Of a DNA stretch of 20,092 nt, positions 7,309 to 15,253 are shown in pieces. Within the stretch, counting starts at the first letter, position 1, and each line of letters opens with the position of its first letter. Where the stretch lies: positions 1 to 20,092 of the forward strand of contig CAZMBD010000037.1 in NCBI GenBank assembly GCA_964564325.1, in the 5' to 3' direction. The notes under the pieces were generated by a model. The model had not been told where the DNA came from and searched no databases. It saw only the letters and a list, made by a program, of their open reading frames with translations. The stretch comes from JAAZMA01 sp964564325. Its GTDB lineage: Bacteria > Bacillota > Clostridia > Tissierellales > Tepidimicrobiaceae. The position numbers and the translations under genes are program-made.

Positions 7309-9525
7309 GTGATAGATAAAAACATAGAATTATTAGCTCCTGTTGGCAGTATGGAAGCTTTGTATGCAGCCGTTCAAAATGGTGCCAATGCAGTTTATTT
7401 AGGAGGAAAATTATTTAGTGCTAGACAATATGCAAATAATTTTGATTTGGAAGAATTAAAATTAGCAGTAGAATATGCACATATTAGAAATGTCAAAGTA
7501 TATGTAACTGTAAATATATTAATAGATGATAAAGAAATGAAAGAAGCCTTAGAATTTACTAAATATCTTTATGAAATAGATGTAGATGGACTTATTCTTC
7601 AGGATTTAGGATTAATTTATTTGATAGGAGAAATGTTTCCTGATTTTGAACTACATGGCAGTACACAAATGACCATAAACAATTTGCCAGGAGCTTTGTT
7701 TTTAGAAGAATTAGGTTTAAAGAGAGTAGTTTTAGCTAGAGAAGTATCTTTAGAAAAAGTAAAAAAAATATATAAAAATTCAAATATAGAATTAGAAGGT
7801 TTTATTCACGGTGCCCTATGTGTTTCTTATTCTGGTCAATGTTTAATGAGTAGCATTATTGGAGGCAGATCTGGCAATAGGGGAAGATGTGCTCAGCCTT
7901 GTAGAATGACATATAGTATAATAGATTATAATAATAAAAATATTATTTCTGATAAATGGGATAAAAAGTATATTTTAAGTCTAAGAGATTTAAATACCAT
8001 AGATTATATTGAAGATATCGTAAATAGTGGTATTGTATCTTTAAAAATTGAAGGCAGAATGAAAAGTCCGGAATATGTTGCCACCATTGTAAAAAACTAT
8101 AGAAATGCTTTAGATTTTGGTTCGGAAAATATTAGTCAAGAAAACAAAGAGGATATTTTACAAATATTCAATAGGGATTTTACAAAGGGACTTATGTTGG
8201 GGGACTTTGGAAGAAATTTTGCATCTATAGAAAAGCCAGGTAATAGAGGAAAAGCTAGTGATGAGCTTTTAGAAAGAGCTAAAGCCTCCTATCAAGAAGA
8301 AAATATTAAATATCCTATAGATTTAAAAATGGTAGTTTCAATTGGAAAACCAGCAGTACTTAATATTAAGTATGGGCAATGGAATATTAGTGTAAAATCC
8401 AAGGACATTGTAGATAGGGCTAAAAATCTACCTTTAACAGAGGAACGAATAATTGAACAATTGTCTAAATTAAATGATACCACATACTATATAGATAATA
8501 TAGATATAGACTTAGAAGATGGAGCCTTTATGTCTTTAAGTGAAATAAACAGCCTTAGAAGAAAGGGCATAGAAAAACTAAATGAAGCACGAAAAAACTT
8601 TAATAATAGAAAAGAAATAGACAGCAATCAATATAAAAATTTTCTTAAGAAACATTTTGAATATAAAGGTAGTAATTTGAAAAGTAAAAAAAGCATATCT
8701 ATAAAGGTATCTAATAGGGAACAATTTGAACAATTGGATATAGAAAAGCTAGACAGACTTTATATTGATTTTTATGAGGATTTAGATGAAATAATTCCAA
8801 AGGTTAAAGCTAAAAATAAGGAAGTATATTTGTCTACAGGTAAAATTCTCTATGAAAAGGATTTAAATGAATTAATAAAAATAATTAATTTAAACAATCT
8901 TCTATTAGATGGGATTTCTGTATCTAATATTGGAACTCTTAAAACTATAAAAGATAATTTTAATATAAATATCCATGGAGATATAGGATTAAATGTATTT
9001 AATAGCTTTACTGCTAAATTTTTAAAAAATCATGGCGTAAATAGTGTAACTTTGTCTCCAGAATTAAATATAGGTCAAATTAAAAATATCAATAAAGATT
9101 ATAATTCTTATGAAACTATAGGATATGGTTATTTACCACTAATGACTATGGAATATTGTCCGATGTCTATTATAAAGAATTGTAAAGATGATTCAAAATG
9201 TAATTCATGTCCTTATAGAAAAGGTTATGGACTAAGAGATAGAATGAATGTAGATTTTTATATGGAAAGAGAAAATGGACTTACTACTATTTATAACTCT
9301 GTTCCATTGATGATATTAGATAGTTTAGATACAATATATGATGCTGGAGTGGATACAATAAGATTAGATTTTACTTTTGAAAAAAATAGTATAAGAGAAA
9401 TACAAGAAGTTTACTATGATTATGCAAATAGAAACATATCTAAAACAAATGCTGATAAATTCTTAGAAGAATATAGAAATAAAAATGATATAACTAGAGG
9501 TCATTATTTTAGAGGAGTTATATAA
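7309..9525 (+). CDS. U32-family protein (peptidase U32 / RlhA-like tRNA or rRNA hydroxylase)
   Basis: U32 proteins were named as collagenase-like peptidases. Better-studied members (RlhA, TrhP) are prephenate-dependent RNA hydroxylation enzymes with an iron-sulfur cluster. The N-terminal TIM-barrel start ELLAPVGSMEALYAAVQNGA and the core HGALCVSYSGQC are diagnostic. Four conserved cysteines stand at C171, C178, C194 and C198, spaced as in the U32 cluster site. The C-terminal half (about 390-738) matches the longer DUF3656-type architecture and carries a second cysteine group (C617, C625, C631, C634) followed by YGLRDRMNVDFYM. Translation starts at GTG 7309, with AAGGAGG at 7290-7296 lying inside the end of zapA at a rather long spacing of 12 bases; no better in-frame start exists. 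Which RNA it modifies, or whether it has peptidase activity, cannot be told from sequence. Confidence 0.88.
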   Translation: MIDKNIELLAPVGSMEALYAAVQNGANAVYLGGKLFSARQYANNFDLEELKLAVEYAHIRNVKVYVTVNILIDDKEMKEALEFTKYLYEIDVDGLILQDLGLIYLIGEMFPDFELHGSTQMTINNLPGALFLEELGLKRVVLAREVSLEKVKKIYKNSNIELEGFIHGALCVSYSGQCLMSSIIGGRSGNRGRCAQPCRMTYSIIDYNNKNIISDKWDKKYILSLRDLNTIDYIEDIVNSGIVSLKIEGRMKSPEYVATIVKNYRNALDFGSENISQENKEDILQIFNRDFTKGLMLGDFGRNFASIEKPGNRGKASDELLERAKASYQEENIKYPIDLKMVVSIGKPAVLNIKYGQWNISVKSKDIVDRAKNLPLTEERIIEQLSKLNDTTYYIDNIDIDLEDGAFMSLSEINSLRRKGIEKLNEARKNFNNRKEIDSNQYKNFLKKHFEYKGSNLKSKKSISIKVSNREQFEQLDIEKLDRLYIDFYEDLDEIIPKVKAKNKEVYLSTGKILYEKDLNELIKIINLNNLLLDGISVSNIGTLKTIKDNFNINIHGDIGLNVFNSFTAKFLKNHGVNSVTLSPELNIGQIKNINKDYNSYETIGYGYLPLMTMEYCPMSIIKNCKDDSKCNSCPYRKGYGLRDRMNVDFYMERENGLTTIYNSVPLMILDSLDTIYDAGVDTIRLDFTFEKNSIREIQEVYYDYANRNISKTNADKFLEEYRNKNDITRGHYFRGVI

Positions 9526-9539
9526 GTCGAGGTGATCCA

Positions 9540-11918
9540 ATGAATGAGAAAACATTAAAAGTATTAGAATACTATAAAATTGTAGAAATGCTTGAAGAAA
9601 AAGCTGAATCTCAGCTTGGTAGGGAAAGAGTAAAAAAAATCAATCCTTCAACAGAAATAGTAGAAGTAGAGAAAATGCAAGAAGAAACTGAAGAAGCTTT
9701 AGAATTAATAATGAGAAGAGGTAATCCTCCACTATATGGAATTTATGATATATCTCATGAATTAAAAATGGTAGATATAGGTGGAGTATTAAGTCCAGGA
9801 TCTTTGTTAAAAGTTTCAGATTCCCTAAGGGTATCTAGAAGTTTAAAAAAGTATATGAAAGAAATTAAAGAAGATGATGAGGATAAATATCCCATAATAA
9901 AAGGATTAATAGATGATTTAAGAGTTTTTACGAATATAGAACAAGAAATAAATAATGCAATAATAAATGAAAACGAAATTTCAGACAATGCTAGTTCTAA
10001 ACTTAGATCTATAAGAAGACAGATAGTAGGTAAAAATCAATCTATTAAGGATAAATTAAATTCTATTACTGGTTCTGCAAGATATAAAAAATATTTACAA
10101 GATAGTATTGTGACAGTGAGAGAAGGCAGATATGTAGTTCCTATAAAACAAGAAAATAAGGCGTATTTTCCTGGAATAGTTCATGATCAGTCTTCTTCTG
10201 GTGCTACATTATTTGTAGAGCCTATGGCAGTGGTGGAATTAAATAATGAATTGAGAGAATTGGAAATAGAAGAAAGAAAAGAGATTGAAAGAATCTTAAA
10301 AGAATTATCCCAATTAGTAGCTAATGAAGGGGATAATATTAGAAATAATCAAAGGATATTACAAGAATTAGATTTTATATTTGCAAAGGGTAAATTAGCA
10401 CTAGAAATGAATGCTACAAAACCTATACTTAATGATGAGGGCTATATAAATATAAAAAAAGCAAGACATCCATTACTAGCTCTAGAAATAGTGGTTCCCA
10501 TAGATATATATTTAGGAAAAGACTTTAATTCTTTGGTGATTACAGGCCCAAATACAGGTGGTAAAACAGTAACTTTAAAAACTGTAGGCTTAATAACTTT
10601 ATTAGCTCAATCAGGACTTCATATACCAGCAGATTTTAACTCTCAAGTTGGAGTATTTAAGCAAGTTTTCGCTGATATTGGAGATGAGCAAAGTATAGAA
10701 CAAAGTTTAAGTACTTTTTCCTCTCATATGACAAATATTATTAAAATCCTAGATGAAGTTAATGATAATAGTTTAGTTTTATTTGACGAATTAGGTGCAG
10801 GAACAGATCCTACAGAAGGTGCTGCACTGGCTATGGCTATATTGGATAATTTACTAAAGAGAAATATTAGAACTATTGCTACAACTCATTATAGCCAATT
10901 AAAAATCTATGCACTAACTACAGATGGAGTAAGAAATGCCTCTGTAGAATTTGATGTGGAAACTTTAAGGCCTACTTATAGATTGCTAATTGGAGTGCCA
11001 GGGAAGTCCAATGCATTTGAAATATCCAAAAGGCTGGGATTGCAAGATTATATAATAGAGGATGCTAAAACATTAGTATCTAAAGAAAATGTAGAGTTTG
11101 AAGATGTACTTCAAGCCATAGATAAGGACAGAAGAACTATAGAAGAAGAAAAATTTATGATAGATAAATTAAAATCTGAAGTCGAAAACTTAGAAAAAGA
11201 ATTAAAGCTTGAAAAGGAAAAGGCTCAAGTAGCTAGGGATAAGATTATTTTAGAGGCTAAAGAAGAGGCTAGAAGTATATTAAGGATTGCAAAGGAAGAA
11301 TCTGATATTATTGTAAGGGAATTAAGAGAAATATCTAGTGAAATAGAAAAAGATAAAAATAGAAAAATACAAGAAACTCAAGAAAAATTAAAATTGCAAT
11401 TAGATGAAGTGGAAAGAGATTTATCAGCTAATGTATTAAATGTAAAATCTAAAGAACCTCCTAAGAATTTAAAAATAGGAGATACTGTAGAAGTATTATC
11501 TTTAAATCAAGTGGGAAGCGTATTAGAATTACCTGATGAAGATGGAAATTTAATGGTTCAAGTAGGTATAATGAAAGTAAATGTTCATATATCTTCCTTG
11601 AGGCGTGTTAAATTAGAAGAAAAGGAAAAAAACAAAGCGAGCATGAAGGCTATTATTAAATCTAAATCTTCAACAGTTAAAAATGAAATAGATTTAAGAG
11701 GTAAAACTTTAGATGAGGCATTATTAGATTTAGATAAATACATTGATGATATATTTATCTCTAGATTACAAGAAGCATATATTATACATGGTAAAGGAAC
11801 GGGAGTCCTTAGAGAAGGTATACAAAGTTATTTAAAAACTCATAGACATATTAAGTCCTTTAGAAATGGAAAACATGGAGAAGGTGGAGACGGTGTTACA
11901 GTAATTGAAATTAAATAA
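9540..11918 (+). CDS. mutS2: MutS2: ribosome-collision / recombination ATPase with Smr nuclease domain
   Basis: MutS2 lacks the mismatch-binding domain of MutS. It has been linked to suppression of recombination and, in B. subtilis, to splitting of collided ribosomes. The order of parts is: core/lever helices (about 1-300), the ABC ATPase with Walker A GPNTGGKT at residues 336-343 and Walker B LVLFDELGAGTDPTEG around D416-E417, a long coiled coil (about 515-630), a KOW-like segment (GDTVEVLSLNQVGSVLEL), and a C-terminal Smr domain from D718 (DLRGKTLDEAL) with HGKGTG at 750-755. All key residues are present and the 792 aa length is normal. The ATG at 9540 follows GAGGTGA at 9529-9535. It lies 14 bases after the U32 gene, so zapA, the U32 gene and mutS2 form one transcription unit. 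Confidence 0.96.
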   Translation: MNEKTLKVLEYYKIVEMLEEKAESQLGRERVKKINPSTEIVEVEKMQEETEEALELIMRRGNPPLYGIYDISHELKMVDIGGVLSPGSLLKVSDSLRVSRSLKKYMKEIKEDDEDKYPIIKGLIDDLRVFTNIEQEINNAIINENEISDNASSKLRSIRRQIVGKNQSIKDKLNSITGSARYKKYLQDSIVTVREGRYVVPIKQENKAYFPGIVHDQSSSGATLFVEPMAVVELNNELRELEIEERKEIERILKELSQLVANEGDNIRNNQRILQELDFIFAKGKLALEMNATKPILNDEGYINIKKARHPLLALEIVVPIDIYLGKDFNSLVITGPNTGGKTVTLKTVGLITLLAQSGLHIPADFNSQVGVFKQVFADIGDEQSIEQSLSTFSSHMTNIIKILDEVNDNSLVLFDELGAGTDPTEGAALAMAILDNLLKRNIRTIATTHYSQLKIYALTTDGVRNASVEFDVETLRPTYRLLIGVPGKSNAFEISKRLGLQDYIIEDAKTLVSKENVEFEDVLQAIDKDRRTIEEEKFMIDKLKSEVENLEKELKLEKEKAQVARDKIILEAKEEARSILRIAKEESDIIVRELREISSEIEKDKNRKIQETQEKLKLQLDEVERDLSANVLNVKSKEPPKNLKIGDTVEVLSLNQVGSVLELPDEDGNLMVQVGIMKVNVHISSLRRVKLEEKEKNKASMKAIIKSKSSTVKNEIDLRGKTLDEALLDLDKYIDDIFISRLQEAYIIHGKGTGVLREGIQSYLKTHRHIKSFRNGKHGEGGDGVTVIEIK

Positions 11919-11922
11919 ACCC

Positions 11923-11956
11923 TTGAATTATTTAAAGGAATATTGTATATTATAAT
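11923..11956 (+). promoter_or_regulatory. Promoter of the argS T-box transcript
   Basis: TTGAAT (11923-11928) is followed after 17 bases by TATATT (11946-11951). A perfect TATAAT overlaps it at 11951-11956, but with a 22-base spacer. Either hexamer would start transcription shortly before the T-box leader. The promoter begins five bases after the mutS2 stop. Confidence 0.65.
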
Positions 11957-11980
11957 TTAATAGATAAATATTTTAAATCC

Positions 11981-12200
11981 GTAGATAGAGGGAGTAAAAT
12001 ATGTATTTTGTCAAAGCGAGCTGGGAGTGGTGTAAGCCAGTACAAAATCTTATTTGAAGAGGGCTCTGGAGGGGATATCTGAAATATAAGTAGGATATTA
12101 CGTTAATTACGTTATAAATTTCGAGTGGGTCTAATGACCAACAAGAGTGGTAACACGGGAAAGCTCTCGTCTCTTATGGGACGGGGGCTAAATTTATTTT
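11981..12200 (+). promoter_or_regulatory. T-box riboswitch leader controlling argS
   Basis: T-box leaders bind uncharged tRNA and then form an antiterminator. Stem I is recognisable. AGTA (11993-11996) faces GAA (12056-12058) as the loop-E pair, above which AAATA/TATTT and ATTTTGT/ACAAAAT pair. The distal part shows AGCGAG and the terminal GGTGTAAGCC. A stem III, GGTC TAAT GACC, precedes the T-box sequence AGAGTGGTAACACGG (12144-12158), whose TGGT would pair with an ACCA tRNA end. An antiterminator AGAG/CTCT is mutually exclusive with the terminator at 12163-12188. The codon that reads the tRNA is either AGA (12058-12060, Arg) or GAG (12059-12061), depending on register; the downstream gene argues for Arg. 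Confidence 0.92.
12163..12200 (+). terminator. T-box-regulated intrinsic terminator before argS
   Basis: GCTCTCGTCTC (12163-12173) pairs with GGGACGGGGGC (12178-12188) around loop TTAT, with several T-G pairs, and is followed by TAAATTTATTTT. Its 5' arm includes the CTCT needed by the antiterminator, so uncharged tRNA should prevent it from forming. AGGAGG of argS follows immediately at 12201. Confidence 0.88.
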
Positions 12201-12214
12201 AGGAGGTAGAATAG

Positions 12215-13918
12215 ATGATTGATTTTAAAAAACAAGTTGTAAATTGTATTTCTAAAGTAGTACCTAATTTAGAAAAAGAAGAAATAGAAAGATTAGTGGA
12301 AATTCCTCCAAATTATGATATGGGAGATTATGCTTTTCCTTGTTTTAGATTTGCAAAGGAATTTAAAAAGGCACCAAATTTAATAGCTGAAGAATTAGTA
12401 GGAAAAATCCATGCAGGAGAATATTTTACTGAAGTAAAAAATGTAGGACCATATATCAATTTCTTTGTAAATACAGAAAAATTAATTGAAACAGTATTAG
12501 GAAGTGTAGCAAAACAAAAAGAGAAATTTGGTTCTACAGATATAGGTAGAGGTAGAAAAGTATTAGTAGAATTTTCATCACCTAATATTGCAAAACCTTT
12601 TCATATTGGACATATAAGAAGTACTGTTATTGGGAACTCTCTATATAATATTTTTAAATTTCAAGGTTTTGATACAGAAGCCCTAAATCATTTAGGAGAC
12701 TATGGTACTCAATTCGGTATGTTAATTGCAGCCTATAAGAAATGGGGAAATAGGGAGGTCATTGAGGCTGATCCTATTAACGAATTGTTAAAACTATATG
12801 TTAGATTTAATAAAGAAGCAGAGGAAGATGAAAGTTTAAGAGATGAAGCTAGATACTGGTTTAAGGAATTAGAAGATGGAGAAAATGAAGAAGCAGTAGA
12901 ACTTTGGCAATGGATTAGGGACATTAGTCTAAAAGAATTTAATAAAGTATATGATATGCTAGGTATTAAATTTGATTCTTATAAAGGAGAATCTTTCTAT
13001 TCAGATAAGATGAAAAAAGTTACAGAAGAAATGGAAGAAAAGGGCATGTTAGAAGAATCGGAAGGTGCTATGATAGTAAATTTGGAACCTTATGATATGC
13101 CACCTGCCTTAATCAGAAAATCTGATGGTTCTACATTATATGCCACAAGAGATATTGCAGCAGCCATGTATAGGAAGGAACACTATGATTTTTATAAGAA
13201 TATATATGTAGTAGCTTCTGAACAAAATTTACATTTTAAACAATGGATAAAGGTAATTGAATTAATGGGCTATGATTGGGCTAAAGATTGTATTCATGTT
13301 CCTTTTGGAATGGTTAGTTTAGAAGAAGGTAAATTATCTACAAGACAAGGGAAGGTAGTATTTTTAGAAGATGTATTAAATAAAGCTGTAGAAAGTACAT
13401 TAGCCATAATGGAAGAAAGAAATCCTGATTTAGAAAATAAGGAAGAAGTAGCAAAGCAAGTTGGAGTAGGTGCAGTAATGTTCCAAGAATTATTTAATAA
13501 TAGAATTAAAGATTATGTATTTAGTTGGGAAAAACTCCTTAGTTTTGAAGGGGAAACTGGACCCTATGTCCAATATACTCATGCTAGAGCCAATAGCCTT
13601 TTAGAAAAGGGAGAGTTTTCTTTAGAAACTAAGGTAGACTATTCATTATTAACAGAAGAAGATGAAATAAATTTAATTAGATTATTATACAAATTTCCAG
13701 AAATCATTATAGATGCTATGGAAAAACTTGAACCATCTTTTATAACTAGACATATTACAGAAATAGCTAAAGCATTCAATAAATTTTATAATTCTTGTCC
13801 TATACTTTCAGTAGAAGAGGAGTTAAAAAATGTAAGATTAATATTGGTATTTGCAACTAAAACTGTTATAAAAACAGGATTAGGCTTGTTAGGGATTGAA
13901 GCACCAAATAGGATGTGA
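12215..13918 (+). CDS. argS: Arginine-tRNA ligase
   Basis: ArgRS is a class I synthetase that charges tRNA-Arg. After the N-terminal Add-1 domain (about residues 1-110) comes the Rossmann core, with SSPNIAKPFHIGHIRST; the HIGH box is at residues 130-133. The KMSKS site appears as STRQGK at 375-380, the degenerate form usual for bacterial ArgRS. The C-terminal DALR anticodon-binding domain begins around residue 445, near GPYVQYTHARANSLL. The length of 567 aa is normal. The ATG at 12215 follows a perfect AGGAGG at 12201-12206. Expression is governed by the T-box leader directly upstream, so the gene should be induced by arginine starvation. Its stop codon overlaps the start of the next gene by four bases (GTGA), which suggests translational coupling. 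Confidence 0.97.
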   Translation: MIDFKKQVVNCISKVVPNLEKEEIERLVEIPPNYDMGDYAFPCFRFAKEFKKAPNLIAEELVGKIHAGEYFTEVKNVGPYINFFVNTEKLIETVLGSVAKQKEKFGSTDIGRGRKVLVEFSSPNIAKPFHIGHIRSTVIGNSLYNIFKFQGFDTEALNHLGDYGTQFGMLIAAYKKWGNREVIEADPINELLKLYVRFNKEAEEDESLRDEARYWFKELEDGENEEAVELWQWIRDISLKEFNKVYDMLGIKFDSYKGESFYSDKMKKVTEEMEEKGMLEESEGAMIVNLEPYDMPPALIRKSDGSTLYATRDIAAAMYRKEHYDFYKNIYVVASEQNLHFKQWIKVIELMGYDWAKDCIHVPFGMVSLEEGKLSTRQGKVVFLEDVLNKAVESTLAIMEERNPDLENKEEVAKQVGVGAVMFQELFNNRIKDYVFSWEKLLSFEGETGPYVQYTHARANSLLEKGEFSLETKVDYSLLTEEDEINLIRLLYKFPEIIIDAMEKLEPSFITRHITEIAKAFNKFYNSCPILSVEEELKNVRLILVFATKTVIKTGLGLLGIEAPNRM

Positions 13919-14904
13919 TAAAAAACATGGAATATGAAAAAATCTATAATACTATGTTAGTAGTATTTGCTGAAGATTTGGAAATCAATGGAGATAGATC
14001 TTATATTACAGATTTGACAATTATAAGTATTAAATCTCTTGTTCCCTCAAGAAAATATGTAAAAGTAAATATAGATTATAATAGATATAATGAAGAAATA
14101 AAACTTTGGCAATATTATAGAAATGGAGATAATCCTTCTTTACTAAATTTATTTCAGAATATAGATTCTAAAATTTATTGGGGAGAAATAGATGATAGTG
14201 TATATTCTAGAGTACTTCCTATTACAATAGTAAATAAGGACTTTGATGATATTAGAGAAGAAATCATTAAAAATCTATTATTTACAACTGGGAATATAGA
14301 AACTTTAATAGAAACTATTCTGATTTCTAAAATGATATTTTTGTTAATAAATAATAGCGAAAATATTATTGAAGAATTAAAAGAGGAGATAATAAATTTT
14401 TCTCAATTAGAATTTGAAAGAAAGTATGCAAAATATTATAGAATTCCTACTAGTGAATATAAAAAAAATTATACAATAGATTTTGAACAGAAAAAAATAT
14501 TTGCATTAAATCTTTTAAATTTTTCTACATCGCCAGGCTTTAAGACATTAAAGGACTGTTTAGAGGTTTTATTATCAAATGGAATTGGCAGAACAACTAT
14601 GGGAAAATGTATTAAAGTGCTTTTAGATAATAATATAGGAGAAATTGATATTGACGCTTATTATAAAGAATTATCATCTTATTTATACAAACTTAGAAAC
14701 GGTAAAATAGCTCCAGAGGTATTAGAAATTGAAAAATATTATTTGCCAAATATATTTCAGTTTAACGAGGGAGAGGTGTTTTATCATTCTCTATTAAATA
14801 AATGTCTAGTAATGAAAAAACAAGAAATTGGGAATGATATAATTATAGATTTAAATACAAAATCTGGAATATATAGATTTAAAAAAACAAACCTTTTATA
14901 CTAA
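13915..14904 (+). CDS. Uncharacterised protein, probably a degenerate ADP-ribosylglycohydrolase-like pseudoenzyme
   Basis: There is no confident family match, but several stretches run parallel to the all-helical ADP-ribosylglycohydrolase (DraG/ARH) fold in the right order. EKIYNTMLVVFAEDLE (8-23) resembles the DRILGxLLGxAxGDALG start. YITDLT (30-35) resembles the YTDDT metal motif. SRVLPI (98-103) resembles NGSLMRIAPI, and the helix after it (LLFTTGNIETLIETILIS) resembles the SxLTHxxPEAIEG segment. NGIGRTT (222-228) followed by MGKCIKVLLDNNIG sits where GGDTDT and AAIAGALAGAYYG normally lie. If this is correct, most metal-binding aspartates are lost and the protein is catalytically dead or repurposed. 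The GTG start at 13915 overlaps the argS stop; an ATG at 13927 is an alternative, and neither has a well-spaced ribosome binding site. At 329 aa it fits ARH length. The alignment was made by eye, so treat the family call as tentative. Confidence 0.55.
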   Translation: MIKNMEYEKIYNTMLVVFAEDLEINGDRSYITDLTIISIKSLVPSRKYVKVNIDYNRYNEEIKLWQYYRNGDNPSLLNLFQNIDSKIYWGEIDDSVYSRVLPITIVNKDFDDIREEIIKNLLFTTGNIETLIETILISKMIFLLINNSENIIEELKEEIINFSQLEFERKYAKYYRIPTSEYKKNYTIDFEQKKIFALNLLNFSTSPGFKTLKDCLEVLLSNGIGRTTMGKCIKVLLDNNIGEIDIDAYYKELSSYLYKLRNGKIAPEVLEIEKYYLPNIFQFNEGEVFYHSLLNKCLVMKKQEIGNDIIIDLNTKSGIYRFKKTNLLY

Positions 14905-14917
14905 GGTTTGTTTTTTT
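14881..14917. terminator. Bidirectional terminator shared by two convergent genes
   Basis: AAAAAAACAAACCTT (14881-14895) and AAGGTTTGTTTTTTT (14903-14917) are perfect 15-base inverted repeats around the loop TTATACT. Both arms end in a run of A or T, so a T tract follows the hairpin on either strand. The last codons and stop codons of both flanking genes lie in the hairpin. Confidence 0.92.
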
Positions 14918-15102
14918 AAATAAGATAAAAATTCTTTTTCACTAGTTTCAGCTAGATTTGATAATTCACTTACTATATTATTTCTTAACTCCATAAAGGC
15001 ACTAATATTTGTATTTAAACTAGTATATTCCAATGCCTCAATTATCATAAGCATATCTTCTTTGGAGATTTCCTGAATTGAAATTTTGTCAAATTCTTTC
15101 AT
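14896..15102 (-). CDS. Small hypothetical protein, 68 aa
   Basis: I do not recognise this gene. It encodes a short, acidic, mostly helical, soluble protein (MKEFDKISIQEISKEDML at the start, ending in LKKQTLV), with no signal peptide, membrane segment or metal motif. Several signs suggest a real gene. On the minus strand the ATG (15102-15100) follows AAAGGGG at a spacing of about 7 bases. A promoter with a 17-base spacer lies upstream (15165 to 15137). The gene ends exactly in a strong bidirectional terminator. It converges on the ADP-ribosylglycohydrolase-like gene, overlapping it by 9 bases, and is divergent from the radical SAM operon. It might be a small regulatory or protein-binding factor, but nothing in the sequence shows this. 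Confidence 0.65.
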   Translation of the reverse strand: MKEFDKISIQEISKEDMLMIIEALEYTSLNTNISAFMELRNNIVSELSNLAETSEKEFLSYLKKQTLV

Positions 15103-15136
15103 AAGATGCCCCTTTCATATATAATATCATATATAT

Positions 15137-15165
15137 ATTTTATATTGTTTTAGCGAAGACTTCAA
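15137..15165 (-). promoter_or_regulatory. Promoter for the 68-aa minus-strand gene
   Basis: On the minus strand, TTGAAG (15165-15160) is followed after 17 bases by TAAAAT (15142-15137). The start codon lies about 35 bases beyond the -10 element. Confidence 0.6.
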
Positions 15166-15213
15166 TATAAGAAAAATAAATAGGCAGATAGAAGTGGAGT
15201 TTAGAGTATATTG

Positions 15214-15222
15214 TGCTATAAT
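15214..15222 (+). promoter_or_regulatory. Extended -10 promoter for the radical SAM operon
   Basis: TGCTATAAT forms an extended -10 element with a perfect TATAAT at 15217-15222. The -35 position (about 15194, GTGGAG) is poor, which is usual for extended -10 promoters. The start codon is at 15254, leaving a leader of about 25 bases. Confidence 0.6.
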
Positions 15223-15253
15223 TAATATAGTTTGAAATAGGAAGGAAGACAAG

